Part shown: one piece after another, positions 50,748 through 60,700 of the stretch
Layout: each line of letters opens with the position of its first letter
Numbering within the stretch: the stretch's first letter is position 1
DNA from: Candidatus Peregrinibacteria bacterium RIFOXYB2_FULL_33_20
GTDB lineage: Bacteria; Patescibacteriota; Gracilibacteria; UBA1369; GWF2-33-10
Direction: 5' to 3'
Assembly: GCA_001788835.1 (NCBI GenBank)
Contig: MFXK01000022.1
Span: forward strand, 1 to 64,000
Length of the DNA: 64,000 nt
Translations under genes and position numbers: made by a program
The notes under the pieces: model-generated
What the model saw: only the letters and a program-made list of their open reading frames with translations
What the model was told of the DNA's origin: nothing
Database searches by the model: none

Positions 50748-52284
50748 ACAAATGACAAATTTAAACACCTCAGATCCCAATTGGTTATCAACGCCATTAC
50801 AAAAAATTGTTAATAAAATTGATAATTTATCAGATAAAAACCCCTATAATAAATTCGCTATACTCCTTACGACTGGCGCATTTTGTCCTATACATGAAGG
50901 ACATATAGAAATGATGGAACTGGCGAAGAAAGAACTTGAAGATCAAGGTATATGTGTTCTAGGTGGATATTTATCCCCGGCAAATGATGAGTATGTGAAA
51001 TATAAATGTAAAAACACCGCCATTTCAGCTTCACATAGAATAGTTCTATGTAACCAAAAAATAGCAAAAAATGACTGGCTGATGGTTGATAAATGGGAAA
51101 GTTATTATAATGATAAAGATATATATTTTACATATGTCATAAAAAGACTAAAAAGATACATCTCAAAACATATTAAAAAAATTAGAAATATAGACCTTTA
51201 TTATGTATTTGGCGCTGATAATGCTGATTTTGTTTTTGATTTCACCAAAGAAGGCAGATGTATATGTATCCAAAGACCAGGTTATGAAAATAATTTTCAA
51301 AAAATTTCCAGCAATTCATGCATTACAAAAAATATAAGAATAATTTTAAGTAAATACTCCACCTCCAGACCAAACAAATCATCAAGTAGCATGAAAATAC
51401 CAGACCTTAAGGAAAGACCACTCTACCCCGACATGTCTTATTTAATTCGAGACGAAGGAAATATAACAATTGAAAACTGGACTCATAATCGCCAAATATC
51501 TGGCCTTTCCAAAGCCCGGGAAAATTTATTAAAAAATCTAAAGTTATTAATTAAAGAAATTTTTTATGATCCAAATCGCCAATATAACCTAACCATACAA
51601 ACTCTTAAAGTAAATGAACAATATAAATTTTTCAAAAAAAATACAAAAAATACAAAAAACATCAGTCTGGATCTATATTGTAAGGATAAATACGTTATTG
51701 ATGTTTCAAGAGAATTTGCCATCAGCGATAATCAAGAAAATGCAGAAAAAATCATACCTAGACCTAATAAAGAAAGTTTATCCAGACAAATAAAAAAAAT
51801 CCCTGCAGGCAAATACGTTCTAATAGATGATGATGCAGCTTCAAGATATACGCTCTCAAAAATTCGTAAAATGTTATTGGGAAAAAATATCAAGATAAAA
51901 AGTACTTTATTATTATCCAGAATTAATAATTTAAAAAAAATAAATATATTTGATGTGATTGATTTTCGGGATTTCCTGATCGGTTCCCGAGATGGAGGTC
52001 TGGTAGTAACACTGCCAAATGGTAAAATTGTTAGATCCCCTTATACCCTGCCATATGTATCAAATATTACTAGAGCTAAAATACCACCTTCAAAAGATAT
52101 GTTTTTTTCCATAAAAATTTGGGAATTAAACAAAAAATTTTTCAAAAGCCTCAATCCACCTATTCTACTCAAAGAAACTGATAAATCATTCCAGCAGCTT
52201 ATGAAATACATAGGTTTCAAATCAAATACTCCCATGGAAAACATCTGTGATTGGCATCTTCAAAGGTTAAAAAATTTTAATTAG
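50740..52284 (+). CDS. nicotinate-nucleotide adenylyltransferase-like protein fused to a PRTase-like region
   Basis: 514 aa. The N-terminal about 220 residues are a nucleotidyltransferase (HxGH) domain: GAFCPIHEGHIEMMELA at 46-62, a YYVFGADNADFV motif, and a Ser-rich segment where NadD has its ISST motif. The C-terminal about 240 residues contain VLIDDDAASRYTL at 360-372, similar in pattern to the PRPP-binding loop of phosphoribosyltransferases, then a FRDFLIGSRDGGLVV stretch; this part is only tentatively assigned. The gene overlaps nadE by 8 nt. One polypeptide could thus join base to PRPP and add AMP, with NadE finishing NAD+. The pairing supports the NadD assignment; the substrate is inferred. 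Confidence 0.7.
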   Translation: MPKQMTNLNTSDPNWLSTPLQKIVNKIDNLSDKNPYNKFAILLTTGAFCPIHEGHIEMMELAKKELEDQGICVLGGYLSPANDEYVKYKCKNTAISASHRIVLCNQKIAKNDWLMVDKWESYYNDKDIYFTYVIKRLKRYISKHIKKIRNIDLYYVFGADNADFVFDFTKEGRCICIQRPGYENNFQKISSNSCITKNIRIILSKYSTSRPNKSSSSMKIPDLKERPLYPDMSYLIRDEGNITIENWTHNRQISGLSKARENLLKNLKLLIKEIFYDPNRQYNLTIQTLKVNEQYKFFKKNTKNTKNISLDLYCKDKYVIDVSREFAISDNQENAEKIIPRPNKESLSRQIKKIPAGKYVLIDDDAASRYTLSKIRKMLLGKNIKIKSTLLLSRINNLKKINIFDVIDFRDFLIGSRDGGLVVTLPNGKIVRSPYTLPYVSNITRAKIPPSKDMFFSIKIWELNKKFFKSLNPPILLKETDKSFQQLMKYIGFKSNTPMENICDWHLQRLKNFN

Positions 52285-52295
52285 CTGATTTTCAA

Positions 52296-52736
52296 GGATC
52301 AATTATTTTTTAGTTTGAAAAAAATTAATTTGTTTAAAATTTAATAATCGTCAGCCGTCATTCCAGTGAAGACTGGAATCCAGTAAAGGACTTTTTCGAT
52401 AGTATTGAACTTTATAATATCCAAAAGTTAGGTAAAACAAATAATATAAATCTTTCCAGTTAAGATTATCTTTTTCAATTCCTGATATTGCAGTATCAAA
52501 TTCTTCTTTCTAAATTATTTGTTATTCCTACATATGAAAGTACCATTACATTTACTAGCAATAATATACACAAAATAAGTTTTATCCATAAATAATGAGT
52601 ATATTTACTGGATACCAGCCGGAGTTTACCCCAATGAAGATTGAGGCTGGTATGACTTGTAGACAAAAATATCCATCATTTCTGGTCTTTTCATGAATTT
52701 TTTAAATTATTTCTTCAAACTAATTTTCGCTTGATC
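52296..52736. mobile_element. GIY-YIG element, copy 2 (decayed)
   Basis: The ends match copy 1 at 379-862 (left GGATCAATTA...TTTGAAAAAAATTAATTT, right ATTTTCGCTTGATCT), and the inner palindromes are at 52357-52380 (intact) and about 52611-52655 (degenerate). The nuclease gene is deleted internally. It fills most of the 515-nt gene-free stretch 52285-52799. Confidence 0.7.
52434..52589 (-). pseudogene. GIY-YIG nuclease gene remnant
   Basis: The start matches the gene at 502-735 (MDKTYFVYIIAS), and the end matches the DTAISGIEKDN(P)NWK region. Compared with copy 1, about 70 nt coding the central part (around NNLERRITEHK to YEEF) are deleted, and the frame is broken by substitutions and small indels. 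It cannot encode a functional nuclease. Confidence 0.75.
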
Positions 52737-52747
52737 TAATTTTTAAC

Positions 52748-52776
52748 TTGACATAAATGATAAATTTATTTATAAT
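52748..52776 (+). promoter_or_regulatory. consensus sigma-70 promoter
   Basis: TTGACA (52748-52753), a 17-nt spacer and TATAAT (52771-52776), 24 nt before the ATG at 52800. It lies directly outside copy 2 of the GIY-YIG element. Confidence 0.8.
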
Positions 52777-52799
52777 AAAAACTTCTTTTATTTTTCCAC

Positions 52800-53546
52800 A
52801 TGTCCACTCTAACGCCACCATCATTATCAATATTATTAGAGAATAATGAGTTTTGGGAGCCATTAAATCCGAAAGGTTTATTACAAAGATTAAAAAAAAT
52901 AAATTCAAGTATTCCCAATCAAGACCTGCAGATGCTGATAGGTCTTATCGAAGAAAATTTAAAAGAATTCTTATCAGCTAAATCGTTGTACTGTGAATGC
53001 GATGGTATTATTTTAGATATTGATCGAGATGACTCAGACTCCACATTAATGAATAAACTAGAAACTTTTTTACATCAACTAGAAGCTAAAGTAAATGATA
53101 TTAAGCCGCAAATTGAAATTGTCGGACCAGCAGCTTATGGCGATTTAATGGAACAGGTAAGAGCTATGATATTTTCGGTTATTAAGACATACGATCAACA
53201 AACGATTAGGATAGGCGGGCAAATGGTTACCATGGAAGGGCTAGATAATATATCGGTTAAAGTAAGCACTTATGATCCAGATCGGATGGAAGGGCAAGTG
53301 CTAGTACAAGCAGGACTAGTAATAGCCATGCTTGGCGAAGGCACTGTAAATATGCTGACACAGGTTACAGGTCTAGGTGCATACCTAAACAGACATTTGT
53401 TATTACCTATATCTGTAACTGAAAATCCCGGCTTACCATCATTAATGGAGCATATTATGCCAATAAGAATATCTGACCTAAATAATCCAACAAATGACTC
53501 AAAACGGAGAGCCTTAGGATTCTCAATAAAAAAGAAATTGCCATGA
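52800..53546 (+). CDS. hypothetical protein (248 aa) with one copy of the neighbour's repeat
   Basis: No known family. Residues about 35-105 (LQMLIGLIEENLKEF then CDGIILDIDRDDSDSTLMNKLETFLHQLEAKV) match the about 95-aa repeat found four times in the facing 503-aa protein. The C-terminal part (about 110-248) is different: alpha/beta, with VRAMIFSVIKTYDQQTIRIGG and AGLVIAMLGEG. No signal peptide. It ends 1 nt from the stop codon of the converging gene. A strong promoter precedes it. The shared repeat suggests it acts with the operon on the other strand. Confidence 0.78.
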   Translation: MSTLTPPSLSILLENNEFWEPLNPKGLLQRLKKINSSIPNQDLQMLIGLIEENLKEFLSAKSLYCECDGIILDIDRDDSDSTLMNKLETFLHQLEAKVNDIKPQIEIVGPAAYGDLMEQVRAMIFSVIKTYDQQTIRIGGQMVTMEGLDNISVKVSTYDPDRMEGQVLVQAGLVIAMLGEGTVNMLTQVTGLGAYLNRHLLLPISVTENPGLPSLMEHIMPIRISDLNNPTNDSKRRALGFSIKKKLP

Positions 53547-53547
53547 A

Positions 53548-55059
53548 TTATCCACTCTGCGATATATATGAAGGCCAAGAAACACGAGTAGAACGTGATG
53601 ATGGGCTTGTCGTTCCTCTCAGTTGTCTAACTTCATCTTTAAGTTGTTTTATTTCCGCTGCCTCTTGCGTTACCTGAGCCTGAAATTGTGATATTTCAAT
53701 TTCCTTTTGTTTTATTTTTTCTCTAAATTCTTCTTCTTTTTTTATGGCATTTTCTTCAATTTGTTTAATTCTTTCTTTTACTTTTTTTTCTATTTCTTCA
53801 TCTATATTTACTTGACGAGAAAGCTTATTTATAAAATCTTTTAATTTTTCTCTTAATTTTCTATCTGAATCAGCTGGGTAGACATCTAAGATTGCTCCAT
53901 CTACATCGATATATACTGATCGTTCAACCCCCAGTATGCCGGTTTCTATACAATCTATTAACATATTATAATCTATATTATCTCCATAATGACCACGCAT
54001 TGCTTTTAATTGAGCTTCTATGTCTCTCCAATATATATCATCTAATTTCTGCTCTTCTTCTTCTGAAGCGAGCTGTTTAAGTTGGCCTACAAAAAAAAGA
54101 ATTTTTCTTTTCATTAACTTATCTGAATCTTTTTTGTCAATAATAAGATGCACAGGTCCAATATCTAGGACTAATGATTGTGCCACTCCTAGTTCATTAT
54201 TCTCTATCATTTCTTTCATGGCTTGCAGTCCGGGATAAAGGCTGACAGGAAAAATACTTTGAACATTGTCAAGTGCAGCTAATATATCTGTCCAATATTT
54301 TTTTTCAGCTTCAATTTCTTCCATGGCTTGATCAAAATCAATTATTGTATCAAACTTATCTTTATGTAATGCTTGAAAATCAGATACGAATCTTAATAAT
54401 TTGATAAGAATTGAATCAAGCGATTCACCCCTTTGAATATTAAGATTTACCGCCTTTTCAGTGTTAATTGCAAATGGAACTACCAAACCAAGCATATTCT
54501 GATCAATTAAATCTAATAATTCAGCAACTTGACTGGAAGTAGTAGTGCCTGAGAATTGTTTTTTGATGGCTATGAGTCCGGCGGTAATTGTATTCCAGAC
54601 CCTCCCCCGATCTTTGTTATCACCAACCGCTTCTCTGACTTTGATTTTAGTATCAAAATCATCTTGATGTAATACCTTCATTTCTTTGATAAATTTCACT
54701 AATTTACCAATGATAGAATCATCGCTATCACCACTATTTATATTTAATTTGACTGACTCATGTTCAAAAACAAAATCGCTTTTACCAAGCTCTTTTTTAT
54801 GAATTAATTCTCTTAATTCTGAAAGTCCGGAATAACAAGGGTCTTCTCTTAACAGTTGTTTCAAAAGAGTTATTTGCGCAACGATATCTCGCCAATATGT
54901 TTTTTCTTTACCCTCGATTAGGGGCTTAACTACTGTTTGTAAAGCTTCTCTTGTTACGATTGGCTCGCCGGGCGCAACAATAGCTCCCTCTAATGGCTGT
55001 ACTTGCCCATCTTCTTCTCTTCCTATACCTTCTATGTCGTTATTTGAGAGGACTGTCAT
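53548..55059 (-). CDS. four-repeat coiled-coil protein (503 aa)
   Basis: No known family. Four tandem repeats of about 90-100 residues (about 55-150, 155-250, 255-340, 345-420). Each starts with a YWxDI or VWxxI helix, then a (E/D)LI(x)(x)xxLG segment, a strand and a conserved DSDxxIxxKLxxFIxxLxxL helix: NSGDSDDSIIGKL, QRGESLDSILIKL, DKKDSDKLMKRKI, PADSDRKLREKL. The last about 80 residues (425-503) form a long charged coiled coil with a Ser/Thr tail. It overlaps the AAA+ gene by 4 nt (ATGA), so the two are translationally coupled. It may be an adaptor for the AAA+ protein. Confidence 0.82.
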   Translation of the reverse strand: MTVLSNNDIEGIGREEDGQVQPLEGAIVAPGEPIVTREALQTVVKPLIEGKEKTYWRDIVAQITLLKQLLREDPCYSGLSELRELIHKKELGKSDFVFEHESVKLNINSGDSDDSIIGKLVKFIKEMKVLHQDDFDTKIKVREAVGDNKDRGRVWNTITAGLIAIKKQFSGTTTSSQVAELLDLIDQNMLGLVVPFAINTEKAVNLNIQRGESLDSILIKLLRFVSDFQALHKDKFDTIIDFDQAMEEIEAEKKYWTDILAALDNVQSIFPVSLYPGLQAMKEMIENNELGVAQSLVLDIGPVHLIIDKKDSDKLMKRKILFFVGQLKQLASEEEEQKLDDIYWRDIEAQLKAMRGHYGDNIDYNMLIDCIETGILGVERSVYIDVDGAILDVYPADSDRKLREKLKDFINKLSRQVNIDEEIEKKVKERIKQIEENAIKKEEEFREKIKQKEIEISQFQAQVTQEAAEIKQLKDEVRQLRGTTSPSSRSTRVSWPSYISQSG

Positions 55060-57686
55060 TGTTTAAATTTATTCTTATTAAGATCGAAAATTAGTCTAGC
55101 AAAACCAGATGTTCCGTCTAGTATGTCCTTAAAATGTTGAAGATTTATTGCACGAGCTGGATCTTTTAGGATTTCAGGAATTTTGTTAAACTTTATAAGG
55201 TCCACCTTTGCCACATTTTTGAGTGCTGGATCTTGCCTTGGCATGGCTTCATATTTATGGCCATACCTCTCAATATATGGTATTAAATCATTTAAGGCGT
55301 TAGCTATATCTGAGATAAAATCAGACGGTCGTCTAAAGGTGGCAGGCGTTAGCGCAGGAAGACTGGTATCTCGTGTCAAAGCTAAAACTTGCCGTTCATA
55401 GTCTTTATATTTACTAGTATATGTACGAGATTCTTTATAAATCGTTGCTAATGCCGCTAATCTATCATTAAAACCAACAATAAGTTGTGTGGCGGCCTCA
55501 AGCAGTTCTTCCAATGAAGCAGCCTGAGCGTCTTTTAAGGTATTAATTAAATCGGCAACATGTAGCCAGAGAACTGTCGTTTGTTTTAATTCCATTTGTT
55601 CAATCAATTGATTGGTAATTCTAACTTTTTTGCTTTCAAAATCATCATCAGGTGTAAACACAACAGGAAAAACCCTTGGCTTTTGTCCCTCACAAAACTC
55701 TACATATTTATTATAAAATTCTTCTATTTTACTTTTCAAAGGATGTTCTGTGATTTGAATATCTCTTTTATTAAAAGGGTCTAACATGGCTACTTCAGAG
55801 GGTTCCAAATGCTTTTGGGTAGTAATTTCTAATCTAGCGTTTGCAAATATATCCTTCGTAACAGAAGTTGTAAGAGACGTAAAGTCTGCATCATTGACAT
55901 ACACAAGCCCTTCATCTTCAGTTTGAAAAACTTCTCTTTTCCAGCCATGAAAAAATCCATGTCTATATAATATTTGAATAAGAATCTTTCTATCTGGATT
56001 GCCTAATCCAGCTCTTTTTATAAATTCCAATAATTTAGCCTCAATATAAGTTAAGAATTTTATGCGAGCGCCTTGTTTATCCTTTGCATATTTCACCTCT
56101 TTCCATTGATTAAATAAGCCTATTAAATAACCAGATTCAAATACAGAATTTTTCAAATGAACACTTTTATACTCTTTTTGAATTTCTTCAGCCGCTAAAA
56201 CTAATTCAAGTAATGGCGATGTCTGATCAGTACCAATTTTTCCACCAACTTCATCAATAGATAAATCCATGCTACCATCCTTTCGTGCAAGTTTTGGTAT
56301 TAAGAATCTATCATACATTTCTTGCGGGGTATAATATGGTACCTCAAAGCTACCGAACGTGAACTCTCTTCTGTAATCAGCAGGCAGCTCACTTCTGTCT
56401 TTATGATGCGCTCCTTTTTCGTTCCTCGTAACTATTACACGAAAATGAGGTGGAATTGTATACATTTGACCTGTATCTCTATGAAAAAAAAGATCACCCG
56501 GTTTAAGACCAAGTAAAAATTTTATTTCAGCTAACTGTTTTGGATCAATTCTATTATCTTCATCTATAATAAGGACTGTATCGTTTTCAATAGCCTGAAT
56601 TGCTGTGCCAGGATTTCTTTTACCTTGACCTGCCGCAGAACCATAGAATGTACTGGCATAAACACCGGGACCACCTGATAACACCACTGGTTCCCTGCCA
56701 TCACAAAATAATTTTGCGGCATAAATAGCTATTTGTGTTTTACCTGTCCCCGTTGGTCCTGTAAACTCAACATTATCACCATTCCTTAAACAGGATAAAA
56801 TATACTTTGAAGCATCATGATTCCCACGAATCATTTTCAATCTGGATTCCGTTTCTACATATTTCTGTCTTTTTAAACCTCTGACGGTTTTGCGTGGTGT
56901 CCATTTCTTGACAATTGTAGCATCTCTTATAATTTCCTCTATTCTTAATGCTTGAGCTATTCGATAATCTTTGGCTTTTAGTTCGTCAATTGTAGTGTCA
57001 GATTGCTTTATAAGATTATATAATCTCTCTAAAACCTGCTCATCACTTCTATTATAATCTCTGCCTTCTGAAGAAACCCTATTATGGATATTTTGAATTT
57101 CCAAAGCAGCATCACTCATTAAATCCCGCAAGATTGTGACAAATTGCTGCCCTGCAAATGTTTTGTCATCAACATTTAGTTTCATTGATTTTTTTTTACC
57201 AGTTCCATCACGTTTTACAAGTTCACCTTTTTCATAAGCTGTTTTCATTTTTCTCATCCTATGATATTTTTCAATTATAATCTTAAAATAATCTTGATAG
57301 GCTTTTAATATATTTTTATTACTCAAAAGCTCCCTCAATCTACCAACAACTTCATTTATTTCCTGTTGTTTTGAATAATTAGGATCCTTACTCTCTAAAT
57401 ATCTTGCTATTAAATCATCGTCAAATAAATCACTAAAATCCACACCATCAGAACCAAATATTAAAGCAGGTAAATTCGCTTCCTGCACAGTATCAATCTG
57501 TTGTTTACGTCCTTTTATTTCATTTATTCTTCCAATTAACGCTCTAACCTCAAAAACATATGGCATCAAATTTTTATCAATTTGCTCTAATCCTTCTCCC
57601 TCTTCTACTAAATCCTGCCTGTCTTCACTTCTAAACCTTTGCGCTAATTGACCTGCCGTAGATAATCTAAAATGTGTATTTTCCAT
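55056..57686 (-). CDS. MoxR/AAA_5-type AAA+ ATPase (876 aa)
   Basis: The central domain (about 285-470) is an AAA+ ATPase of the dynein-related/MoxR type: Walker A GPTGTGKT at 310-317, Walker B VLIIDEDN with Asp375-Glu376, sensor-1-like VIVTRNEKGAHH, and an Arg-finger region ELPADYRREF. The N-terminal (1-280) and C-terminal (480-876) helical regions are long and match no family I know; ordinary MoxR proteins are about 330 aa. The gene lies between a TGase/VWA giant gene and the repeat-protein gene. AAA+ ATPases next to VWA proteins are typical of MoxR-VWA, NorQ-NorD and Mg-chelatase systems, which remodel or load cofactors into target proteins. Confidence 0.88.
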   Translation of the reverse strand: MENTHFRLSTAGQLAQRFRSEDRQDLVEEGEGLEQIDKNLMPYVFEVRALIGRINEIKGRKQQIDTVQEANLPALIFGSDGVDFSDLFDDDLIARYLESKDPNYSKQQEINEVVGRLRELLSNKNILKAYQDYFKIIIEKYHRMRKMKTAYEKGELVKRDGTGKKKSMKLNVDDKTFAGQQFVTILRDLMSDAALEIQNIHNRVSSEGRDYNRSDEQVLERLYNLIKQSDTTIDELKAKDYRIAQALRIEEIIRDATIVKKWTPRKTVRGLKRQKYVETESRLKMIRGNHDASKYILSCLRNGDNVEFTGPTGTGKTQIAIYAAKLFCDGREPVVLSGGPGVYASTFYGSAAGQGKRNPGTAIQAIENDTVLIIDEDNRIDPKQLAEIKFLLGLKPGDLFFHRDTGQMYTIPPHFRVIVTRNEKGAHHKDRSELPADYRREFTFGSFEVPYYTPQEMYDRFLIPKLARKDGSMDLSIDEVGGKIGTDQTSPLLELVLAAEEIQKEYKSVHLKNSVFESGYLIGLFNQWKEVKYAKDKQGARIKFLTYIEAKLLEFIKRAGLGNPDRKILIQILYRHGFFHGWKREVFQTEDEGLVYVNDADFTSLTTSVTKDIFANARLEITTQKHLEPSEVAMLDPFNKRDIQITEHPLKSKIEEFYNKYVEFCEGQKPRVFPVVFTPDDDFESKKVRITNQLIEQMELKQTTVLWLHVADLINTLKDAQAASLEELLEAATQLIVGFNDRLAALATIYKESRTYTSKYKDYERQVLALTRDTSLPALTPATFRRPSDFISDIANALNDLIPYIERYGHKYEAMPRQDPALKNVAKVDLIKFNKIPEILKDPARAINLQHFKDILDGTSGFARLIFDLNKNKFKQ

Positions 57687-57708
57687 TTAAAGTGATTATT
57701 TTTAAAAA

Positions 57709-57722
57709 ATCTTTATATTATA
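57709..57722 (-). promoter_or_regulatory. promoter of the AAA+ gene
   Basis: On the minus strand TATAAT (57722-57717) is followed by ATAAAGAT, close to the shared tail ATTAAGAT. The AAA+ gene starts at 57686. So the AAA+ gene can be expressed separately from the giant gene upstream. Confidence 0.5.
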
Positions 57723-57731
57723 TATCAGAAT

Positions 57732-60700
57732 CTATACTTTATCAAGTATGTGATGCCACGCGGCCGCTTTCTTGCGTGGATAATCTAATAAATTTCTACA
57801 GTGATATCCTGCTTCTGTTGGATCATAAGGGTTAAAATAAGCATTTTTTACTTCTCCGCCATCATTGCCTAAACCATAAGCAATAACTATAATCCCCAAT
57901 CTTCTAAGTTTGGCAAGTGCAGGTGTTAATTTATTTATATCCTTTGTTCCGCCATCAGAACTTACTTCCACTACTTCTAATATTGGTTCTATATCCTGAA
58001 CATATTTTTCCAGAATAAATTCTTTCCAATCATTGAATAATTCAATTAAAGTTTTTTCACTAAAATCATAGCTAGATAAAAAATCTGTTTGATCTGATGT
58101 CAGGGCATAAGGGTCAATAATGTGCAACATCACGTTATTCAACGGATCATCCTGCAAAACCTGTAATTCATTTTGTTCAGGCACAGTTAATCTTCTTTGT
58201 TGGCTCTGGTTATATAAATCATACCATCTGACTAAATTAGTGTTTCTTGTGCCTTGCACTCTTAAATTATCTAAATGAACTTGTGCTTCAGGTGTAATTT
58301 CACGGCTATATTCTTGTTCTTCTAACTCTGCAAAAGCGTTTATCTCTCTAACAAGAAAACCTAACCTTATTTGGTCTATAGTAAGAGGGGTTTCAGCAGC
58401 TTCTTGTTGATTTTTTTGGATAATCGCTAGATTCTCATCTATAATTTCCTGATGTATAGCAATTAAGGGATCAAAATCATTTGTCCCTCCGGTAGTATTC
58501 TCTGCCATTTTCCACACCGCCGCCTGTTCAAGTTCGTTAAAGTTTGGCGATAAGGCTTTTAATTTTCTGAATTGCACCAAATTACCATTTTCATCCGCGA
58601 CCGTAGGAGTCCCGAACATCCATGTCTCAGATTCAAACCTTAAATCTCTGCCTAATTGATCAGATATTTCATTTATTTCTTCCTGTTTTTCAGCAATAAC
58701 ATGATTTTCTAATACCTCTATCTGCTGTTGGGTTCTCATCTTATCGCCCTGTCCGTAAGAAGCCGCCATACTACCACTCCCATCCAATATTTTTCGTTTA
58801 CGTACTTTTACTATTTTAAGTTCTGGTTTTTCTATGGTTTCTCTAACCATAAAAGATGGAGAAGCATCTTTACCAGCTTCTATATCGTTATCAAGCTGCT
58901 CTGGATCGATTAATATTGGATTTGGTCCATCTTCAACAGGATATCTTGGCATTTCAGCATCCACTATACTTTCAGAAATAATTCTATCATACATACTCCT
59001 CAGCTCATCAATAAGCGGCAGATTGAGAATATTATTAAGATCTTGTCTGAATTCTTTTATAAATCTAGCCAATTCTCTTATCTCTTCTATAGACAGTTGA
59101 GGATATTTATTCCTCATCTCTATTTCATTTTTATCTTTTAACTGATCTTGTTCTTGCTTTGGCGTGGATTTTGATTGGTCACTATCTTTTATAGATGTTT
59201 CTAAGTCTTCTTTCCTTTGAGTGGTATCGCCAATATTTTCTTCCATCTCTTTATACATTTTTTCAAATTCTTCATCTACATCAAAATCTTCTGCCGAATC
59301 ATCTTCAGCTAACTCTTCTTGTAATGCCTCCAGTTCTTTCTGACGTTCTTCTTCTCTTGCTTCTTTATCTGCTGCTGATTCCTCAACTATTTTAGTCTCT
59401 TCGGCTTGTTTTTCTAAACTTTTTTTCCCTTTCTGGCCTTCTTTCTCCCTACCTTCCTCTTCACTTTCTTCTCCGCCTTTTCCTTCTTTGGCTTCTTCTT
59501 CATCACTTTCAACTGTTTGATCACCTTTGCCGTCCTTCCCTTCTTTTCCTTCACCTTCTTTTTCTTCACCTCCCTTACCTTCTTCTTCACTTTCTCCGCC
59601 TTTTCCTTCTTTGTCTCCTCCTTCTCCCTCCTTGCCCTCCTTTTCATCACCATCACCCTCACCTTTGCCATCTTTCCCTTCTTTTTCTCCACCTCCCTTA
59701 CCTTCTTCTTCACTTTCTCCGCCTTTTCCTTCTTTGTCTCCTCCTTCTCCCTCCTTGCCCTCCTCTTCATCACCATCACCCTCACCTTTGCCATCTTTCC
59801 CTTCTTTTTCTTCGCCTCCCTTACCTTCTTCACTTTCTCCGCCTTTTCCTTCTTTATCTCCTCCTTCTCCCTCCTTGCCCTCCTCTTCATCACCATCACC
59901 TTTACCATCTTTTTTACTTTTCTCTTTGCCTCCTTTACCTGCTTTGTCCCCTTCACTTTTTCCATCTTTTCCGCTGCTTTCACTTTCACCTCCACTCTCA
60001 CCACTGCTTTCACCGCTGCTTTCTTCACCGCTCTCTCCTTCTTCAGATTTATTACCAGATTGAGTATCTACACCACCATCATCCACATCCTGAGAAGGCT
60101 TTTTTTGATTGTCTTTTTTATCGGATGTCTTTTTGTCATCTTTCTTCTTGTCTGCCTTTTCTTTATCATCCTTTTTCTTATCTTTTTTATCTTTCTTGTT
60201 TCTAGGATCATTTGGATCTGGATCTGGGGTTGGATCAAATCTAACCCACTGCTTACCGTCCCAGATACTAACCCAAGCATGCCCATTTGACGAATTAATC
60301 TCAGAATTACCAGCCTGATTTACACCCATCACATGATGACCAGTCATTAATCTAGCTTCTACTCCAATTTCTCTAAGCATTGCAATCATCAAGTTCGCGG
60401 CACTATAACACTCTAAATGAGGTGATTTATCCAAATTCTGAATATAATCTGCCGCAGTTGAATTCTCTCTAAGATATGATTGAAGCTTAACGGCATTATC
60501 TAATATCTCCTTTTCATTTCTACCAAACGGATAAAAATGGTTCTTTCTTATATAATCTCTAATTTTTGTAGCTTTGGCTAACCTTTCATCACGTAACAAA
60601 GATTTTTTTATAGCTCTTGCTTCTTTGATAGCATTTTCTGATGCCTGCGAAAGCGTACCTGAATACATTTTACTCAAATCCTCACTCACAGGTCGAGCTG

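Noticed and set aside
59517-60290. Long antisense frames over the Lys/Glu/Gly repeat region of the TGase/VWA gene (plus strand, up to 257 codons, and other minus frames).
   Set aside because: They are by-products of the biased GAA/GGA/AAA codon composition; products are Phe/Ser/Pro low complexity without start signals, and the sense frame has clear domains on both sides.
60109-60318. Antisense frames over the transglutaminase region with hydrophobic translation.
   Set aside because: They lie opposite Lys/Asp-rich coding sequence, which always gives Phe/Leu/Ser-rich antisense products.
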